Counted from the stretch's first letter, positions 1-12,400 are shown. The stretch is DNA of 64,000 nucleotides from Anaeramoeba flamelloides (GCA_027625915.1 JANTQA010000026.1:7626001-7690000); one strand, 5' to 3'. Numbers and translations are program-made. Notes: a model not told the origin generated them from the sequence alone.

Positions 1-375
1 CTATTTGAAAAAGAAAATGAAAATGAAGTAAAAATTTTTCACATTTATTATTCAAATATCAAGATCAAAGATCGAATAGAATATTGCAATAGAAATCAAT
101 ATGATTTCTCAACAATCTTTTCCATGGTTTCAATGACCTTAGAATAACACACTTTTACCAAGTGACTATTGATCTTGCAATAAAATGAATATTTGCAACT
201 GAATGACGTTTTAAAAAAAAAATTGAAAAAAAAAAACAAAAATGTGCAAAAATGATTTCAATTTTGAAAATTTCCAAAATAAAATTTTTCTTCATATAAT
301 AATGCAAACCCTTTAAACACACGCATTATACTTATTACAACTGGGCCCCTTTGACTGGAAAATGGTTTAGTTTCC
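1..375 (+). repeat. Dispersed repeat family A, copy 1
   Basis: This stretch recurs in diverged form at about 8870-9180 in the same orientation and at about 47075-47395 inverted. Shared landmarks in order are a TTAGAATAACACA block, an ATGATTTCAATTTTGAAA block, an AACCCTTTAAA block with CACAC, and a terminal ACTGGGCCCC...GACTGGAA block. There is no open frame of note. The copy may extend left of the window. The element class is unknown. Confidence 0.7.
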
Positions 376-562
376 AAGGCATAACTTTGACAGTTGAATT
401 TGTATAAAAATATATTGTATTTATTTCCAATTGGACCAGTTTCCTCAAAACTCCTATATGTGAAATAAATTCAAAATAATAATAATATTTAGCGTTTTAT
501 TTATAGCAAAATTAAATGTATATAATATATAAATAAAAAAAAACAAAATAAAAACAAAAAAA

Positions 563-2875
563 TTATTTTTGTAATAATTCCCAACTTTCATCAGCTTTAA
601 AAACTAATTTTTTAAGGTTGTTTTGAATGTGTTCTTTAAAATTCATCAATGTGTCTAAGAGGGAAATTAAATTTTGGTTTGTTTCTTGGATTTCTTGATC
701 GTTTTTTTCTTTAATTGTTGAATATTTCTTTTGGTATTTTTCCAAACCTTTTTCTAATTTTTCAATTATCGGTAAATTGTTATTGTTATTCATATTTTTT
801 GTTGGTTGGCTATTTTTTAAATTTTCATGATCAGCAATATTTTTTTTTTTAAATTGTTTTTTTATTTTTGCTATTTTTTTTTCTTCTTTAATTAATATTT
901 GATTTTTGTTTTGTAATTTGACTTTTAATTCTTTATTATTTTTTTTAGATTCCAAAATTAAATTTTGAAGAATAATTTTTTCTTTTTCTTTTATCTTTTT
1001 ATTTTCTAAACATAGTTTTTCTTGGTGTTCAAAATCGTTTTGACAGTTTTCAATTTTTTTAATTATATCTAAATAATTGTTTGTTGATTTATTCAAAACT
1101 TTTAAATTTAAATCGAATTTAAGTTTTAATTTTTTGTTAATTTTTTGATATTCAGTAAAATGTGTATTGTGTTGTTTCATTCTTTTATTGATTTGTTCTT
1201 CCACTTTTTTATTATTTTTTTGAAGGGTTTTTTTCTGTTTGTTTATTTGTTGAATTTCCTTCGCCAATTGATCCTGTTTAATACTAGAGGTTTTTAATTT
1301 TTTTTGGTTGTTCTTTTCATTTTCATCTTGTATTTTTTTCAATTCTTGTTCACATTTGTTATATTCTTTGATAAATATTTTTCCATTTTCTTTTAATTTT
1401 GTAATTTCCTCTTCACTTTTTGAATTTTTGATTTCTAACTCTTGAATTTGATCCATCAACCCATTTAATTCCATTTCTAATTTCGCTTTATTGTCGTTAA
1501 AGTTGCAGTTGTCGCTGTCTGTGGCATTTAGTTCGTCGATTTCTTCAGCCAATTCTTTGTTTTCCACTTGGATTGTTTCAATTCCATTTTGGATGATTTT
1601 ATTATTCTCATTAAAGCAATTGGCTACTTCTTGTTCAAGTTTTTCAAATTGATCATCGTCGCCAGTTAAAAAGCACTGATAAGATGCAGACAAATATTCA
1701 AAAAATGCTCTTTCCCCAGAACCGTCTTCCCCAATAATGGTCAATTCGTCAATAGTTTTTTCAGGATCTATTTCAATTTCATTTTTGATCTGGAATTCTT
1801 TTGTTTGGTTGATACTCTTTTGAAGCAAGGCCATCTGCAAAATCTCCTTCTCTCGGTTTTTGCTATGATCCAAATACATTAGCAATTCCGTTAACCACAA
1901 TAATGCCCCCAAGAGGTTTTGCCATGTGTGTGGCGAAGTGATTGAATACAGAGACGTTCTTGTGATCGGGACGGGGTACCTTAATTTTTTAAACATGTTG
2001 ATAATTAATATTTCGGGTTTTTCCGTGAAAACAAAATTGGTATCCAATTTGTTGATTAAAAATTGTGCAATGTGAAAAAAACTGTTTTTAGATGGCTTGA
2101 TAAGCAATTTGGAACTTTCAGACTTTTCAAACCCTTTCTCATCTAAATACCTTATAATTTGTTTCTTGGCCTTTAAATGGTATTTCTGATCATGAAGCGG
2201 CCTTGGATCTCTTCTCTTGTTTGTTTGTTGGTGTGTTTTTCTTATTAACGATGATCTGCTTTTGCTTTTGTTTGTTGATTGTTTTTGGCCTTTGTTTTTG
2301 TTTGTTGTTTGATTTGGGTTTTTGTTTTTGTTTAGGCTTGGGTTTTTGTTTGTTGTTTGATTTGGGTTTTTGGTTGTGTTTGTGTTTGGTTTTTTAATTC
2401 GAGAATTTTTTGTGCTTGTATTTGTTTGGGTTTTGGTTTTGGTATTTATTTTTTTTTTTGGTTTTGAATTCTCCCGAACAGAATTTGTTGTTGTAGTCGT
2501 GGTTTTGTTTTTGTTTTTATTCAGAAATTCTTTTTTGTCTTTCGAAAGATTCTTAATGGAATTTGAAGTTGGATAAATATTTTCTTTTTGACTTTCATCT
2601 TGTTTTTTACTGTTGCTTAATTGTCTTCTTCTTTTTAATTCTTGCTTTGGCCTTGGTGTGATCTTTTGGTCTATTGGCCTTTTTTCTCTTGTATTTTTTA
2701 AATTTATTGCGATTGGCTGATTTGATTGATTTATTTGTTTTGGGTTGGACGTTTTTTGGTGTTTTTGTTTTTGTTTTGTTGTTTTTAGAAATTTTTTTGA
2801 TCTTTTCTTGGAAAAGGGGGTTGGTTTCCGATTTGAGATCGACGAGAAATTGTTTTTTCGTTTTTTGAGTGACAT
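563..2875 (-). CDS. NDC80: Kinetochore protein NDC80 (HEC1)
   Basis: A single uninterrupted frame of 770 residues. Ndc80 is the microtubule-binding subunit of the four-protein NDC80 complex of the outer kinetochore. Residues about 223-345 form the diagnostic calponin-homology head: DPRPLHDQKYH, then LRYPVPITRTSLYSI and SPHTWQNLLGALLWL, which align without gaps to human HEC1 (PHTWPHIVAALVWL). From about residue 390 to the end the protein is charged coiled coil (Glu/Lys/Asn/Gln heptads), as expected for the rod that pairs with Nuf2. The tail before the head is about 220 residues, much longer than the roughly 80 in human HEC1, and is extremely basic and low in complexity (Lys, Asn, Thr, Gln). 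The start at 2875 is the first ATG of the frame. Total length exceeds the human 642 mainly because of this tail. Identity is near certain; the microtubule-binding role of the tail is inferred from the family. Confidence 0.93.
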   Translation of the reverse strand: MSLKKRKNNFSSISNRKPTPFSKKRSKKFLKTTKQKQKHQKTSNPKQINQSNQPIAINLKNTREKRPIDQKITPRPKQELKRRRQLSNSKKQDESQKENIYPTSNSIKNLSKDKKEFLNKNKNKTTTTTTNSVRENSKPKKKINTKTKTQTNTSTKNSRIKKPNTNTTKNPNQTTNKNPSLNKNKNPNQTTNKNKGQKQSTNKSKSRSSLIRKTHQQTNKRRDPRPLHDQKYHLKAKKQIIRYLDEKGFEKSESSKLLIKPSKNSFFHIAQFLINKLDTNFVFTEKPEILIINMFKKLRYPVPITRTSLYSITSPHTWQNLLGALLWLTELLMYLDHSKNREKEILQMALLQKSINQTKEFQIKNEIEIDPEKTIDELTIIGEDGSGERAFFEYLSASYQCFLTGDDDQFEKLEQEVANCFNENNKIIQNGIETIQVENKELAEEIDELNATDSDNCNFNDNKAKLEMELNGLMDQIQELEIKNSKSEEEITKLKENGKIFIKEYNKCEQELKKIQDENEKNNQKKLKTSSIKQDQLAKEIQQINKQKKTLQKNNKKVEEQINKRMKQHNTHFTEYQKINKKLKLKFDLNLKVLNKSTNNYLDIIKKIENCQNDFEHQEKLCLENKKIKEKEKIILQNLILESKKNNKELKVKLQNKNQILIKEEKKIAKIKKQFKKKNIADHENLKNSQPTKNMNNNNNLPIIEKLEKGLEKYQKKYSTIKEKNDQEIQETNQNLISLLDTLMNFKEHIQNNLKKLVFKADESWELLQK

Positions 2876-3958
2876 TAAAAATTTTTCAAAAGAGACAAAT
2901 AAAAATCGAACAAAGTGAAAAAAATAAGAAAAATTATTACCGTTAACAATTTATTGTTTTGAAAAAAAATATTTTTTTTTTAACCTAAATATCTTGAATA
3001 TTTTTTAAAGAATACAGAAAAACAAAGGTATGTTTTTGAATTGGTATGAGGTTGGTAATCAAATTTTTTTGTTCTTTTCATTTAATCCTTTTGAATTTTA
3101 TTTTTCGTATAATCTTTAGTTTTGGAAAGGTTGTTGTGGGTAAATTTTTGGTGTTGATCAAAAAATATCTTAAACCTATTTTCTTGTCTCGTATTGAAAA
3201 ATCTGAATTTATTTACGATAAAATATTTGTCTGAAAACTCAATTATTTTAATATCATTTTTCTTCACAAGCTCAAGAATGAAAGTCTGATTAAATCAAAT
3301 AGTAGAAACTTGATCTCATGTGATTTCAAATTGATTTTAAAAAGATCTTGGAGTTTTTTTTATAAATATTAGTAAAATATTGATAAACTTGATACCAAAC
3401 ATTTTTAAATCAACTAATTGAAGAGTACCATTATGTCTTGTTCACTATAAATTTGTTTGCAAATAAGTTTTGTTTTCTTTGAAATTGTATCATTAGAGAA
3501 TATTTGTATTTCATTTTCTTTATCTTTTAATAACTTTTTTTTGAAAAGATGGATATATTTTGATAAATTTGGATTGAACAAATCGTACAATTAGTCAATT
3601 TATTATATTTTTGAGCTTTTTTAATTCTAAAATTAAACAAGTTTTTGTTTTTCAATAAAAAATAAAGTTTAATTTTTTTTCGTTTTGAAAATATCTTCTG
3701 TCATTGACACAAAACACCAAAGAGAGTTCTCTAAAACACACCACACTCTCCATAGTCACTCTTTTTTGAAATTATTTTTTTTTTTCATCATGAAAAAAAA
3801 AGTGAAATTTTTCTTTGAAAAAATAGCAAACTTTTCTAGATTTTTGATTTTGGAACAAAAAAAGTGATTCATAAAACAGTTTTTTGGAGAGAATTAAGAT
3901 CTCTTTCTTTCGTTGAAGTGAATAAAAAAACACCAAAATAAGATAAAAAAAAGGTCAA
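2876..3958. other. Intergenic, no gene seen
   Basis: AT-rich spacer between the NDC80 start and the tRNA. Short frames on both strands are low-complexity and match no family that I recognise. It should contain the NDC80 promoter, but no recognisable motif stands out. Confidence 0.5.
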
Positions 3959-4029
3959 GGGCCAAACGGAGAATCGAACTCCGGTCCCATGCTCCCAAAG
4001 CATGTATTCTACCATTAAACTATTTGGCC
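3959..4029 (-). tRNA. tRNA-Pro (anticodon UGG)
   Basis: Read on the minus strand the cloverleaf is complete. The acceptor stem is GGCCAAA/TTTGGCC, the D arm lies within TAGTTTAATGGTAGAAT, the anticodon stem CATGC/GCATG encloses the loop TTTGGGA (anticodon TGG), and the T stem CGGAG/CTCCG encloses TTCGATT. The internal A box TAGTTTAATGG fits the consensus TRGYNNARNNG and the B-box region is AGTTCGATTCT. No intron and no encoded CCA. A T-run of seven or more follows within about 10 bases of the 3' end, as expected for RNA polymerase III termination. Confidence 0.95.
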
Positions 4030-4471
4030 GGACGTCAAATTCACTTTTATAGTGTTTTAAATTTCATAATTAGATTATTTTTCATTTTTCAATCAAAAAT
4101 TGACGAATAATTTGATAAAATTTTATTTGAAAATAGATTTTTTGTGACTCTCTTATATCAAAACAAAACACATTTATAAAAAATATTTAACACAATTCTG
4201 TGTCCCATAAAACTTAACACTCGTCTCTAAAATATTTCGAAAAAATAGCAAATAATTCACATATTTTGCCAAAAATAAATCCCATCTTTTTTCACAATAA
4301 AATCTTTTTAAAAGCACCCCTATTCACAAAAAACTTCGGAAAAGACTTAGAAGGTTTGTCAGTTAACTAAAAGCCATGAAAAACTCAAGAGATTTTAACC
4401 TAACCTCAAAACTCTTGACCTATAATCATTTTTTGGACTTTTCTTTTCAAAAAACAATTTTTAATCCATAA

Positions 4472-5373
4472 ATGAAAATTTCAACACTCCTTGTTTTATT
4501 TAGTTTCTTTCTTACGATCTTCTCAAAAACTTATGTTGGAGAAGACACATACGAATACCCACTTTTTGGTGAAGCTGACTTTGCAACTGAAGAAATACCA
4601 CAAGAGTAATTATTCTAATTTTTTGTTTAATTTATTTTTTGAAAAAAAAAACACAAGCCTTCATAAAAAAAAAAAAAAAAAATAACTATCAACAAAACCA
4701 CCAATTCCCACATTACTCAATAAAAAAAAACACTCCGAATAGGATCCGAAACTCACAACAAAATATGAATATTAACATGCAGACCTTGCCCATGATGATC
4801 ATGCCCAACAGAGGGCAAACGGATTCGAGAGTAGAATATCTCGTCAAAATTCTTGGCTCAGGAAACATCTTTTTCACGAAAGAGGACATCGTTTGGTCGA
4901 TTAACAACTCTGTCATGAGGCTCACATACCCAGAGGGAAATTTACAAGATCTTGATCATGGAGAAGAGCTTGAGGGCAAGGTCAATTTTATGATTGGCAA
5001 TGATCGCGACAACTGGGTGATCGGCTTACCAACTTATGAGCACATTGCCTATAATGACGTTTGGAAGGGAATTCAATTAAAACACAAGATCGAAGATACT
5101 AGATTTGTCTCTGAATGGCATATTGAAAGAGGCCGAGATTACAAAAAGATCAAAATTGAAGTCGACGAATGGAAGGATTTACAAATTGACGACAAAGGAC
5201 AACTTCTTTACAAAAACACAACAGGAAATGTCTTTTTAATTGAAAATCCACCTGTATTTATTCAAGGCGAAACACACTTGAACGGGAATTACCAAATTAA
5301 AGACAACACCATTACCTTCAAGATTAATGATCCCAAATTTGTTCCTAAAAAAAAACTGATTATCACTGGATAA
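4472..5373 (+). CDS. Secreted protein with bacterial SBBP-type N-terminal domain (DUF7948-like)
   Basis: Two exons, 4472-4605 and 4743-5373, joined across a 137-base intron (GTAATT...AATAG). The splice keeps the frame (134 nt, then 631 nt, 765 in all) and gives 254 residues. Exon 1 encodes MKISTLLVLFSFFLTIFS, a clear signal peptide, then an acidic linker. Exon 2 carries NRGQTDSRV, then IFFTKEDIVW, KVNFMIGND, LPTYEHIAYNDVWKGIQL, a GQLLYKNTTGNV strand region and KKKLIITG near the end. This order matches the domain heading bacterial seven-bladed beta-propeller (SBBP) repeat proteins (NRGQ.D.RV...; KVNYFIGNDP..W; VPTY..V.Y.DVYPGI.L; PLVIDP). The SBBP repeats that normally follow are absent; the frame stops where the first should begin. 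The protein is probably extracellular or lumenal. Function is unknown. Domain assignment is from memory of the family and fairly sure; bacterial origin is inference. Confidence 0.75.
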
Positions 5374-6409
5374 TTTATTTTTTTTTTTTTGCTCAATAAT
5401 GAACCTGCAAAATCTTTTTTTTTTTTTTTTTTTTTTGATTAATCCTCAATATTGTCATTGTGTGTTTAGTTCTTTTTATTTTGACTTAAAAAACTTATAT
5501 ATGTTTTTTAACTTTTAAAATAATATCTTTTGATTGGTTTGGAATTAGTGATTAAGGGACTAGTAACTCTTCTTTATTTTTTTTACCAAAGGCAATAGAG
5601 TAATTATTTACATAAGGATACAATTAAACACGATAAGGAACTTCATTTGTCAACTTTAGAGAAATGAATAAAACTTTTTAAAAGATTCCATTTTTCACAA
5701 TTATATTCGAGTCAAAAAGATCTGATCCTTTTTTGTTGTATTTTTGGATCAAATTAGAAAAAAAAAATTTGTTAAAAAAATTTAATTTTGAAGAAATCAC
5801 ATTTTTAGTAATTCCAGAGAGTCACTATGAACAAATAACCTTGAAACCATAATCTTATTTTAAAAATATAACAAAAATAAATCAAATATTGAATCCTTGA
5901 AGATCAACAAAAATTGATCATTTATTTTATTCATAAATAATTTTTAAATTTTCTTGAAATTTATAAGATTATTTAATATTCTTTTTCAAATATCAAGAGA
6001 ATAAAAAAATGACTGTTTGTATTAATATCAGTTATTTGATAATATCTATTTTTTTTTTTTTTTTTTATTAGAAATTGGCATATGAATTTGTTTTATTTTA
6101 TTTGAAAATCTTCAAAAAAATTGAGAAATAATTGTTAAGAATATTGACACTGATATAATCTTTGTGTTGTTAATGATTTACTGAAAAAAATCAAGGCTGT
6201 GTTATTAAAAAATGATTATAAATAATCAAATTAAAAAATATTTTTCTAGATTATAAGTCGAATTTCCAGGTTTTAAAAAAGTATTTTGGGAGAATTTTTA
6301 ATTTGATTGTTTGGTTGTAATTTCTCAGATTATTTTATTCAATAAAAAGAAAAAATCCATTTAATCTGTTCTTTGGATCAAAAAAATTTTATTTTTTTCA
6401 AGTTAAAAT

Positions 6410-6770
6410 AATTATTGATTTTTTTTGGATTATTAGAATGTTTTTAAAACTATTAGTTATTTTATATTCAAAAAATAACCTCAAGCTGAATTCATTCAAA
6501 ATTCATTATTGTGACCAGTTGAAAAAATTTTACCCAAAGATAGACCTTATTTCTACACAATGGACTTTTAAAAGAGACAATAAAGACTAAATACAATAGC
6601 CTCAAGAATTTTAAGAACTGATATATTTCCATTATTGTGTTATAAACCCTGTTAACAAGAAAAATGATTATTGGAGTAAAAATTTGTCTAATTTGGAAAT
6701 TTCAATTTTTTTTTTTTATCATACTAGTGTATCATAAGTATTTTTGAGTGATTTTAACCCAGATTCTCAT
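6410..6770 (+). repeat. Dispersed repeat family E, copy 1
   Basis: Diverged but clearly related to 13270-13640 in the same orientation. Shared landmarks are a TTCATT(A)TTGT block, a GACTTTTAAAA block, AATACAA.AGCCTCAAGA, a GTTAACAAG/ATCAACAAG block with TGAT.ATTGGA, and a final CATACTAGTGTA. No coding capacity. Confidence 0.65.
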
Positions 6771-7100
6771 AAAAAAATTTATTGATTTTTTAGATCAAAA
6801 TCAAATTTTTTAGATCAAAATCAAATTTTTTTTATAATCAAATTTTTGTTTTATCTTTTTTAATTTCTGTTTTTCCTACTTTTCATTTTACTCACTTTTA
6901 TCTTTTTTATAAACCAAAAAGATATAAAAAACTGAAAAAAAAAATAAAAAATCTCATACCATTTCTAAATAAAGATTAAAATACTGAGACAATATATTAT
7001 TTCTTTAAAGTTAGATAATTCTTTGCATAAAATCTTTTTTTTTAACCCTTCATTTAAAGATCAGTAATAAATAATCGTTTATACCTACTTAAAAAATTAC

Positions 7101-7104
<4 letters not shown>

Positions 7105-7186
<82 letters not shown>
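7105..7186 (+). repeat. (CT)n microsatellite, about 41 units
   Basis: An uninterrupted CT dinucleotide run of about 82 bases, the longest perfect microsatellite in the window. Read on the minus strand it yields only an Arg-Glu dipeptide artefact. Confidence 0.97.
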
Positions 7187-7192
<6 letters not shown>

Positions 7193-8869
7193 AATTTATT
7201 TTTTTCGTTTGTTTTTGATAAATTTTTAAAATAATAGATGTTCATCTATTTATAATAATTAAACGTTGAACCATCAAAAAGATTTTAAAATTAGTTATTC
7301 TTGAATATAACAAATATTTTTTTGATTTATTGTTCCAGGAAAATCTAAAATTTTAAAATACAGTTAATAACAAACCTTTTGCTTTATTTCACAATTTAGT
7401 AAAAATTCTATTAAACTATATTTATATTTTGGATATCAACAAAAATACTTTGGATCTTAATACCAAAAAAGACCAATTATTTTTATGTTTATTTAATCAA
7501 AAAAAAAAAAAAAATTTACAATATAAAGGTCATTTAATATTTTTATTATTTAATTTCGATTTATGGTTTTAGGAATATTTCTTAACGAAAAAGGCAATTA
7601 TACAATTTTTTCCCACAACAAGTGATTTCAATTATTTTCCCAATATTAGTTAATAAAATCCACAAAATATCATTTCAGAGACACTAAAATAGCAAACTTC
7701 AAATATAACTCTCTATAAATTAACAAAAAAATTGAAAAATGAAGTATCAAAAAAGAAACAAACAAAAAATTTTAGATGTTACTTCACTGAAAAAAGAAAC
7801 ACAAGTGATACAATTATTTTTTTTTGAATCATCAATATTAAATAATTTTAAAATTCATTATTTTTTTTGATTATTAACCCATTATATTATCTTTTATTTG
7901 TGAAATTTAATAAAATTGACACAATTAAAAATTAAACTTAATGGTATTATTTAACCCATATCAAAAAAAAATTCCGATACAAATGAATTAAACTATCTAA
8001 TCACTATTAAACCTTAAAATGGCCCTGAATGTAGGGATAAACTTTATTTTATAAAAGGGGGGCATCATTTTATAGTACAACCAAGGAATGATAATCAACT
8101 TTGTTTATGATATCTTCCATTCTTATGAAATATTATATAGTGTAAATTAATACGGAACTTGATGTCCTAAAGTTTTAATAAATCCCCTTTATATTCAACA
8201 TTTTAATATATTTTTTTTCTATGTTTAAATAGATAATTGTTTTTTTCTTTTGAATTAGAAAAAATGGTTTCCTAATAGATTTTATCAGGATGAAATTTCT
8301 GATTGAATGAAAAACGTATAACTGTCTTTTATTGTTCAAATAAATAAATAATGCAAGTTCCACTTTCAAGACACAAGCACTGGATAAAAATTAAATAATA
8401 AAATAAATCACAAATGAAGCAAAATATTTTTTTTTTCGAATTATTTTACACTAATTATTTTATTATAATCTGAAAAAAATATACGTTAATTTGAGATTTT
8501 TTTGTACCTTAATTTTTGTTAAAAGTTTAATATCAAAAGCTGAACTGACTATAAACAAGAAACATAATATTAATGAATTTTTTCAAAAAAATTTGAAAAA
8601 TAATTTTTATTGATAATAATAAATATAAACTTTGTTTCCTTCCAAGAGGCAAATAACATTTCTTAAAAATATCAAATATTTTTTATAAATTCCATTTGAA
8701 GATTAGGTAAGAAATAAGTAGAATAATAAACATATTGCAACAGTTGGTATCCATAGGAAGTAAAATCAATCAATCAATATATTTTTATCAAAATCGAAAA
8801 AACCCAAATTCTTAAGTACCTTATTGAGAAAAATAACAATATTCATTTCTATCTTCAGATATCATCAAA

Positions 8870-9180
8870 TAAAATTCCAATCAAAATTAATTTATTGGAT
8901 TTCTAAACAATCATTTTCACAGTTTCAGTAACATTAGAATAACACATTTTTACCCATTGACTATCAATTTTCGAATTTAAAAAATTGTAAAAGAATACTT
9001 CTCAGAAAAAAAAATAGAAAAAAAACATAATGTGAAAAAATGATGAAAAAATGATTTCAATTTTGAAATTTCCTAAAGTAATTTTTTTCTTCAAATATCA
9101 ATTGAAACCCTTTAAAAACACAAATATAATTCACACATTATAACTGGGCCCCGATGACTGGAAGATGGTGTATTAAGTTC
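8870..9180 (+). repeat. Dispersed repeat family A, copy 2
   Basis: Second copy of the repeat at 1-375, same orientation. It shares CATTAGAATAACACATTTTT, TGATTTCAATTTTGAAATTT, GAAACCCTTTAAA and the terminal ACTGGGCCCC.GATGACTGGAA.ATGG blocks. Substitutions and small indels are frequent, so the copies are not recent. Confidence 0.7.
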
Positions 9181-9461
9181 ATAGTTTATGTATAATACAA
9201 AAGTCTAATATTGTCAGTTCAAAAAAAAGTGTATAATAATTTTTATTTAAAAAAATAAAATTAATGTTTATCAAAATAAACATCTTTTTCAAAACAAGTA
9301 GATTAGAATGAAACAAACACAAAAAAGCAAAAAAAAAACAGACTTTTTTTAATCAACTTTTAAAAATTGTAAAGATTAATAAGATATAATTATGAATTCT
9401 CAAAACACAAAAAAAACCCAAAAATAATAATAAAAAAAAAAATGATTAATTTAATCTTGAA

Positions 9462-12400
9462 TTAGAATTTAAACGATTTTGAGTTTTTTAGGTATTCCAT
9501 TGCTTGATAAAATATTGACAATTCATTTTGTATTCGTATTCTTTCATTTTCGACTTGTTCATTTTGTGCTAATAGCACATTAAAATTTTGCTTTTGGTAT
9601 AGATTTGTTACAAAAATGCCCAATATTTGCTGTTTACTTTTATTAATTAAGAAATGGCCGATAGCTTTCGGAATAAGGTCCGAGATTTTGATTTTAATGA
9701 TCTGCAAATAATTAGATAAGCTTTGGAGAATAAATATCAAATCGACTTTTTCTTGGATCCCAAATACATTTGAGGATCTTTGATTAAAATTGACTTCTTG
9801 TAAATGGTTGTATTGTATTTCGTTTTGTTGGATATTGTTGTCATTGGTGCTGTTATCGATTTTGTCTTCAGCATTCATGAGAAATGAATACCAAGGTTTG
9901 TTTTTATTTGGCTTGTTGTTTTTGGTTTTTGGCTTCGATTTGTATTTCTCTTTGACATTTCTTTTTTTCTGTAGCGATAATTCTACCAAATTATAAATAT
10001 TTTCTCGATCTGGTCGGATATAGTCAGGGTGGCTTAGGGTAACAACATCTGCTTCGACACTTATTAGTTTGTTTACAAAGGTTTTTGTTTTATTTTTTAA
10101 GCCCTCGATCAAAGATAAAGTTAATTGTGAAAGCCTTTTCTCTAATTTTGGGTATGGCTTAATTTCTAATATTTCCAAATTTTTAACGATGGATTTTAAT
10201 TCTTTTGCGGTTAGTTCAACAACCTGTTGACAGGGCTGCTCAAGTAATAAAATTTGCTCTGATAGAATTTTTTTAAATGTCTCATCAGAAATTTGGGTGT
10301 TAAAATTTAATCCCTTTGATTTACGAATTTCAGTGATAAGCCTTTGTAAATCAATAAGCTTGATGGGATCGAATTCATTTAAGAATTTTCGAAAGATGTT
10401 TGTAAATAAATAATTGATACGCGCACCCCCGGTTAATTTATTTTTTTCAAACTGCTTATTCGAACCTTCGATACTTTCGATATAAGTATTCGCATAGATA
10501 TTTAATTTGTGCATCAATACACCCGCTTGATTTTTTGAGCTAATAAAAGTTCCATATTTCCTTTGATGATCCTTTTGCTTCTTTTCTGTTTGCTTGATTT
10601 TCATTTGTACTCGATCCCGAATTTCATGTATATCTTTTTTAATATGACTGACCAATAACAATGAGAGTCTTTTACATAGAAAGACAGTCCCACATCTTTT
10701 TTTATAACTGTTATAATTGTTTCGAAAAAATTCCCTTTCTTCTCGCAGTGCAGTTTTAATTGTCTTTTTATTTTTAATCGATTGATTTGATCGATTCATG
10801 ATCGGGATGTATCCTAACTTTAATGGATAAAGTCTACCTTCCAAAATGTCATTAATGTTGACACCTTTTTGAATGATATCAACTTTTGTCAAGACACCCA
10901 AGGTTCGTTTACCCTCAGGATCAACCTCTCTTGCAATCCGAAGTGCAGCGCTATTTGCGAGATCTTGATTTGCCGGAATGATCGCTAAAATAATGGATTT
11001 TGGATTCTGAATGTATTTTAATACAAGCTTTCGTATTTGTTGCGAAATATCCTTATCTTGTCCCTCAACAGCTACTTGGGTTAAACCTGGTAAATCAATT
11101 AAAGTTAACTCGGGAACATCCTTTGAAAATACCTTTGGATTTAATAAATATAATAATAATAATAATAATAATAAAAAAAGAAAATAACGATTTTTAATTA
11201 ATATATTTTAAATTATAATGATATGAATAGTTGGCAAAATCTTGAGAATTGAATGTCCCAAAATTTCATTTGAATTTTTTTCAGATATTAATAAATTCAC
11301 TACACATTTTTTGATTTTATTTAATACAAAGGCTTTAAATCGGATAAAGCGAAATTGTTAAATAGTATTTGTTAAAATGTTATTTGTAATTTGGGATTTT
11401 TTTTTATTTTTATTATGTTCAAATATATGTTATCATAATTTGAAATTTTTTTTTTTTTTGAAATTTTACCTTGAAATCATCAATTGTTTTGCAAATTTTA
11501 AAATGAATTAATGAGGAAAAGAATAAAGAGAGTACAAGAAAGAAACCCAAGAATTTGAATTGTTTCTTATTCATTTTGTAGGATTGAAGTCCAAGTATAC
11601 AAATCCTTTTTTACTGATCTAATATTTGGAAAAATGAAAAATTTAAAATATATGGATGAGAATGAAAAGCTGAAACAAGCATGTTATCAATTTGTAATTT
11701 TTTTTTTTTTAATTTTAAAAATTGAGGTAGATTGTAAATTGGGAAAAAAATATTTGATTTTTTTTCCATTTCTCTCCTAACCGAATTCTCAAACAATTGC
11801 CCATTGACGTATTTCAAAATATTCAAAAAATATAAAAAAAATAAGATCTAAAAAATTTCAAATAGATTTTCAATTAAAAAATTAATAGAGTTATGTAAAA
11901 TTCAAATTATTTACGATTTTTAAAAAAAAGTTATTTTCATGACTGAAATCAATCATTTTGATATGGTTATTACCATTGAATCTTTAATATAAGATAATGA
12001 TGAAAACTTTAAAATTGAGATTTGAAAATTAATTAAATTTTCAAGTAACAAAAAGTTTATTAAGAAAGGTAATCGAGTATAATTACAAAATAAAATAAAC
12101 ACTACTTCACACGATCATGAAAAAATTATTTCAAAAAAAAATTTAAACATTTGCTAATTTTACACTTTTTAATAAATTCAATTATAATAAACGATATTGG
12201 TTAATAAAAGATCTTTGGATCAAAAAATATTTACAAAAGATATTTTACAATTTAAGTTGAAAAATTCAATTTTCCAGGTTCTATTAAGATTTTTTTTAAA
12301 TTTAATAGTAAAAAATTTGAAAAATTATTTCTTCTTCACAGACAGGTATTTCATTTTATTATCTTTTAAAAGTATTTTAAATCTGATGAATATCTTTCAA

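Larger units (their letters stand above)
5374..9461. other. Gene-free repeat-rich intergenic region
   Basis: No exon with a recognisable protein signature was found on either strand. The stretch contains a family E repeat copy (6410-6770), a long CT microsatellite (7105-7186), a family A copy (8870-9180), a short tandem duplication of a TTTTTTAGATCAAAATCAAA unit near 6787-6830, and numerous A and T homopolymers. Confidence 0.5.

Noticed and set aside
2203-2868. Hydrophobic plus-strand frames opposite NDC80
   Set aside because: They are antisense shadows of the Lys/Asn/Thr-rich NDC80 tail; Phe/Leu/Val runs are the complement of AAA/AAC/ACC-type codons.
7054-7245. Arg-Glu dipeptide repeat protein
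   Set aside because: It is the translation of the CT microsatellite with no coding flanks.
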